From assembly GCA_910587875.1 (NCBI GenBank), contig CAJUOD010000004.1:1-64000 (forward strand): 64,000 bases of DNA, given 5' to 3'. This document shows positions 60,857 to 64,000 of the stretch, piece by piece (the first letter of the stretch is position 1; each line of letters begins with the position of its first letter). The position numbers and the translations under genes are program-made. The stretch is from an uncultured Oscillibacter sp. GTDB taxonomy: Bacteria > Bacillota > Clostridia > Oscillospirales > Oscillospiraceae. Under the pieces are notes generated by a model, which was not told the origin of the DNA, did not search any database, and saw nothing but the letters and a program-made list of their open reading frames with translations.

Positions 60857-62141
60857 GGAGCCCCATCAGCTCCGCCGCCGGGGTGGCCAGCCAGACCCCG
60901 GCAACCCCCAGCAGGAGGGGCAGGAGCTGGACACAGGCCACGGTAAACAAAAAGGACCGGGAGAAGGCCAGCACGGCGGACACCACCCCGTTGGACAGGG
61001 CGGTAAACATGCCGCTGGCGAAGACGTTCAGCCCCAGGAAAAGCAGGGCGATGGAGCACAGGCGGTTTCCCGTCACCGCCAGGGCGTAGACCGGGCTGTC
61101 CGGCCGGGTGAAGATGCTGACCAGCGCCGGGGTGGCCAGGATGGAGACGGCGGCGCAGAGGGCGGAGGCCCCCAGGATGAACTTCACGCTGAAGCCCACC
61201 AGCTTATGGAGCTTCTCACGGTTCCCCTCCCCGTGGTAATAGCTGATCATGGGAGCCACACCGTAGGAGTAGCCGATGAACAGGGCGCTGACGAACATCA
61301 ATACGTACATGATGATGGTGATGGCGGCTACGCCGTCCTCCCCGATGTATTTCAGCATGGCCAGGTTGAACAGCAGGGTGGTGATGCCGGAGACCAGGGA
61401 GGTTGCCAGCTCTGAGAGGCCGTTGGCGGAGGCGTGGAACAGCACGCCTCCCCGGAACACGGGCCTCTGGAAGTGGAGCAGGCTGTCCCGCTTCCGGAAG
61501 ACCAGCAGACCCACCACGGCGGTGAGGGAGTACCCCAGCCCCGTGGCAATGGCGGCTCCCCGGATGCCCAGGCCCGCCAGGGCGATGAGCGCATAGTCCA
61601 GCACGATGTTGGCCACGCCCCCCGCCACGGTGCAGAGGAGGGAGAGCCTGGACCGGTCCGCCGCGATGAGGTAGAGGGAGAAATTGTACATCAAAAGGAT
61701 GGGGATGGTGAAGAGCAAATAGTCGCTAAGGTAGGCATGGCAGTACCCGAAGACCTCCGGCGACAGGCCCATGGTCCCCAGCAGGGTATCCATCAGGCCG
61801 TAGCCCAGGGCCATCATGACGGCCCCCACTACGGCATTGGTCAGAATCAGCAGGGTGAAGTCCTGGCGGGCCTCCTGCTCCCGGCCCTCCCCCATCTTCT
61901 TCATCACCACGGCGCTGCCGCCGGTGGCCAGCATCCCGGACACCGCCGTGATGAGCCCGATGGCCGGGGCCGTGAGGTTGATGGCCGACAGGGCCTGGGT
62001 GCCGATGAGGTTGGAGACGAACAGGCCGTCCACCATGGTATAGAAGGTGTTGAACACCGTCATGACGATGGTGGGCAGGGCGAAGCGCAGGATGTTCCCG
62101 CCCGTCACCGGGCGGTGGTAGGAGTCCAGCTTGGTTCCCAC
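60807..62141 (-). CDS. MATE-family multidrug efflux protein
   Basis: GTG at 62141 follows GGAGGGGG. The 444-residue protein has twelve membrane segments and MATE features (FNTFYTMVDGLFVSNLIGTQALSAINL, GGSAVVMKKMGEG). It exports cations or drugs using an ion gradient. It is 17 bp after the choloylglycine-hydrolase-like gene and is likely co-transcribed. Its 3' end overlaps the facing SirTM gene by 50 bp. Confidence 0.93.
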   Translation of the reverse strand: MGTKLDSYHRPVTGGNILRFALPTIVMTVFNTFYTMVDGLFVSNLIGTQALSAINLTAPAIGLITAVSGMLATGGSAVVMKKMGEGREQEARQDFTLLILTNAVVGAVMMALGYGLMDTLLGTMGLSPEVFGYCHAYLSDYLLFTIPILLMYNFSLYLIAADRSRLSLLCTVAGGVANIVLDYALIALAGLGIRGAAIATGLGYSLTAVVGLLVFRKRDSLLHFQRPVFRGGVLFHASANGLSELATSLVSGITTLLFNLAMLKYIGEDGVAAITIIMYVLMFVSALFIGYSYGVAPMISYYHGEGNREKLHKLVGFSVKFILGASALCAAVSILATPALVSIFTRPDSPVYALAVTGNRLCSIALLFLGLNVFASGMFTALSNGVVSAVLAFSRSFLFTVACVQLLPLLLGVAGVWLATPAAELMGLLMSAALLVKHRKRYGY

Positions 62142-62158
62142 AGTATTTTCCCCCTCCC

Positions 62159-63160
62159 TCAGTTCCGGTAATCCACGTCCTGGCGGTCCCCCAGGTCAAA
62201 GTACCGGGTCTCGCTCCCCTCCGCCAGGGGCCGGACGGCGGAGATCCGCCGGTTCCACGCCGGGGCGAAGTAGTACACGCCGCTCTCCGCGCACATGGCG
62301 CTGGTGCACAGGGTCTGTTCATACACGTCGTAGTCCGGGTCGGCCTTGGCCAGACCCTCGGGCACGTCCACCGGGGCGAAGGCCCGAAACATCCGGGACA
62401 CGCCGTCCAGCTCGTCCGCGCCCCGGACAGAGAATTCCTTCATAAAGGCCGTCCGCACGAAGCGGGCGGGAGAGGAGTAGCTCCCCGGCAGGCCGAAGCC
62501 GCCCCCCAGCCGCTCCCCGAACTCCCGGATCTCGTGGCCCGCGATGGTCCGGGGCGCCTTGGGCAGGTTCGTCACTCCCACATAATTCCGCAGGTTCGTC
62601 CGGTGCCAGGGGTAGTCCGGGCTGTTGGTCAGCACGCCCAGGGTCCGCCGGTAGACGGACAGGCCGCCCTCGTCGGGCTCCAGGATGACGGCCTCGCCTG
62701 TTTTATCGCTCAAAATATAGTGGTCGGGCAGGGGCTTCCCCTGGATGGGCTCGTCCACCAAAGTCAGGCCGTCCAGGGCCTCCACGGCCTCCTCCACAGA
62801 GCCGCAGCGGCTGAGGAGCCAGGCCAGCAGCCGCCCGGGGTGGACCGCCGTCCTTCCCGGCCCGGGGGTCTCGTCGTAGGCCGCGTACTCCGGGTAGTGG
62901 AGCAGGGCCCCCATGAGCCCGGCGGGATTCACACCGTCCACCAGAATGGGCTCCCCGAAGCCCAGCACCGCCATGCCGGTGTACCCGTACCGTCCCCGGG
63001 GCGCGTCCTCGTTTGCCCGGAGCCCGGGGGAACAGGGCGCTCCGGCGGGAACGGCGAGAACCCGGTTGGCCTTCAGATCCCCGAACTGGTCGTAGGTCCG
63101 CCCCAGAAGGTGGCGTCCGTCCCTCGTTTCCCAGGAAAAGCTGCTGCATCCAAAATCCAT
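62159..63160 (-). CDS. Choloylglycine hydrolase-family (Ntn) amidase
   Basis: The 333-residue protein has the Ntn pattern: Cys5 in GCSSFSWETRDG, GRTYDQ, a conserved Asn in GVLTNSPDYPWH and a C-terminal Arg region. Family members are bile-salt hydrolases and penicillin-V acylases. Here four residues (MDFG) precede the nucleophile, so they must be trimmed for activity. GGAGG lies 8 nt before ATG. With the MATE gene it might handle bile conjugates or acylated signals; that is inference. Confidence 0.85.
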   Translation of the reverse strand: MDFGCSSFSWETRDGRHLLGRTYDQFGDLKANRVLAVPAGAPCSPGLRANEDAPRGRYGYTGMAVLGFGEPILVDGVNPAGLMGALLHYPEYAAYDETPGPGRTAVHPGRLLAWLLSRCGSVEEAVEALDGLTLVDEPIQGKPLPDHYILSDKTGEAVILEPDEGGLSVYRRTLGVLTNSPDYPWHRTNLRNYVGVTNLPKAPRTIAGHEIREFGERLGGGFGLPGSYSSPARFVRTAFMKEFSVRGADELDGVSRMFRAFAPVDVPEGLAKADPDYDVYEQTLCTSAMCAESGVYYFAPAWNRRISAVRPLAEGSETRYFDLGDRQDVDYRN

Positions 63161-63205
63161 GGTAATACCTCCGTTTTTTCTTCCGCCCTAGTTTGGCGTT
63201 TCGGC

Positions 63206-63234
63206 TTGCAAAAATTCCTTGTGTGAGGTATCAT
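63206..63234 (+). promoter_or_regulatory. Promoter of the MerR gene
   Basis: TTGCAA, 17 nt, TATCAT, 58 nt before the MerR start in the divergent region. Confidence 0.6.
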
Positions 63235-63292
63235 AAACCGTGTTGTTACCACGCAGTCAAGAGGGAATTTACAAATTTCGGGAGGAAATTTT

Positions 63293-64000
63293 ATGGAGCG
63301 GAAAACCGGCCGGCTGACCTCGGGGGACTTCGCCGCCCTGTGCGATACCACCAAGGAGACCCTGCGGCACTACAAGGACCTGGGGCTGCTGGCTCCGGCC
63401 CACCGGGGGGAGAACGGGTACTTCTACTACGACGCGGAGCAGTTCTACGACTACTACGCCATCTCCATCTTCCGCCAGACGGGCACGCCCCTGGAGGAGA
63501 TCCGCCGCTGCCTCCAGGGGCAGGACGCCGCCGGAACCCTGGCGCGCCTCCGGGAGCAGCGGGGGCGGCTGGAGGCGGAGCGGCGGAAGCTGGAGCAGAT
63601 GGAGTTCGTCCTCTCCGGCATGATCGGCGGCCTGGAGTTGGGGAGCGAGCCGGACCTGGTCCCCCGGACGGCCCGGTTTGAGGCGGAGCACCTGCTGGCC
63701 CTCCCGGCGGAGGAGCTGGAAGGGCTGATGGACCCCGGCGCGGGAGAGGACGCCATGCTGATGACGGTGCTGGAGCGCTGCCGGGAACTCTGCCGGGCGT
63801 ACGGGCTGCGGACGGACTACCGGCTGGGGGCCATCCACCGTCCCGGGGGCCCGGCGGGGCCGGGGACCGTCAGCCACCTCACCATGCGCCTGGCGGAGCG
63901 GGCGGACTGCCCCTATTACCGGGAGAAGCCCGCCGGGACCTACCTCTGCCTCTGCTGCCGGGGCCGCTGGGACCTGTCCCAGGGCTACGCCGCCCTGGCG
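63293..64000 (+). CDS. MerR-family regulator with C-terminal effector-binding region (partial)
   Basis: ATG at 63293 follows GGGAGG. The 236 visible residues start with a MerR winged helix (GDFAALCDTTKETLRHYKDLGLL, ENGYFYYDAEQ), a dimer coiled coil (about 82-110) and the start of a GyrI-like ligand domain (YREKPAGTYLCL). It is divergent from the amidase/MATE pair and is a good candidate to control it. The gene is cut by the window end. Confidence 0.93.
   Translation, partial: MERKTGRLTSGDFAALCDTTKETLRHYKDLGLLAPAHRGENGYFYYDAEQFYDYYAISIFRQTGTPLEEIRRCLQGQDAAGTLARLREQRGRLEAERRKLEQMEFVLSGMIGGLELGSEPDLVPRTARFEAEHLLALPAEELEGLMDPGAGEDAMLMTVLERCRELCRAYGLRTDYRLGAIHRPGGPAGPGTVSHLTMRLAERADCPYYREKPAGTYLCLCCRGRWDLSQGYAALA

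Overview
The window looks like a chromosome segment of a high-GC, gut-type Firmicute of the Oscillospiraceae/Flavonifractor kind. This is inferred from gene content, strong GGAGG ribosome binding sites, Firmicute promoters, shared-ATPase sugar ABC operons, mannose-family PTS genes and SirTM/macro genes. Most of it is GC-rich housekeeping and sugar-use DNA. Two AT-rich stretches, about 32.0-41.8 kb and 44.4-50.7 kb, look acquired.

Layout. 0-5.1 kb (minus): a phosphorelay operon of a lone receiver, a hybrid kinase with HPt, and a hybrid kinase fused to a DegV-type lipid-binding domain that is cut by the window edge. 5.3-8.1 kb: a secreted metallophosphatase. 8.5-12.7 kb: a tightly coupled binding protein-kinase-regulator-binding protein operon with no permease. 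13.0-17.1 kb: a mannose-family PTS (IIA, IIB, IIC, IID), a small membrane protein and a HAD phosphatase. 17.2-20.1 kb: an ECF sigma/anti-sigma pair and a secreted stalk-domain protein sharing one promoter motif. 20.2-23.4 kb: ferredoxin, NapH-like protein and CoA-disulfide-reductase-like/rhodanese operon facing a Crp/Fnr regulator. 23.5-24.2 kb: a broken SLH-flavodoxin gene. 24.4-27.5 kb: guanine deaminase and purine permease behind a guanine-type riboswitch. 27.8-32.0 kb: HAD phosphatase, IIBCA PTS transporter, LacI regulator.

The AT-rich part holds three unusual modules. First, a four-gene cassette (33-37 kb) of a protein with two GHKL ATPase domains, a receiver-like protein, an HNH nuclease and an Eco57I-like adenine methylase, followed by a KilA-N protein. 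Second, a radical-SAM/SPASM peptide maturase (39-40 kb) whose Cys-rich precursor is interrupted by one in-frame amber codon. Third, a cassette (45-49.5 kb) of a DisA_N-like predicted nucleotide cyclase, a small basic peptide and a large HEXXH metalloprotease-like protein. Serine-recombinase pieces, a tRNA remnant and a 191-bp MITE-like element mark these boundaries. Between them sits GC-rich DNA with an SGNH hydrolase, a shortened CutC, a low-molecular-weight phosphatase lacking its general acid, and a DUF1016 remnant.

50.7-64 kb is ordinary chromosome: tRNA-Leu, cysK with a Cys-ended leader peptide, a LacI-controlled sugar ABC operon, HxlR and a divergent partner, a macro-domain/SirTM ADP-ribosylation pair, MATE exporter, a choloylglycine-hydrolase-like enzyme and a divergent MerR regulator cut by the window end. 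Family calls come from reading motifs; no database search was run.
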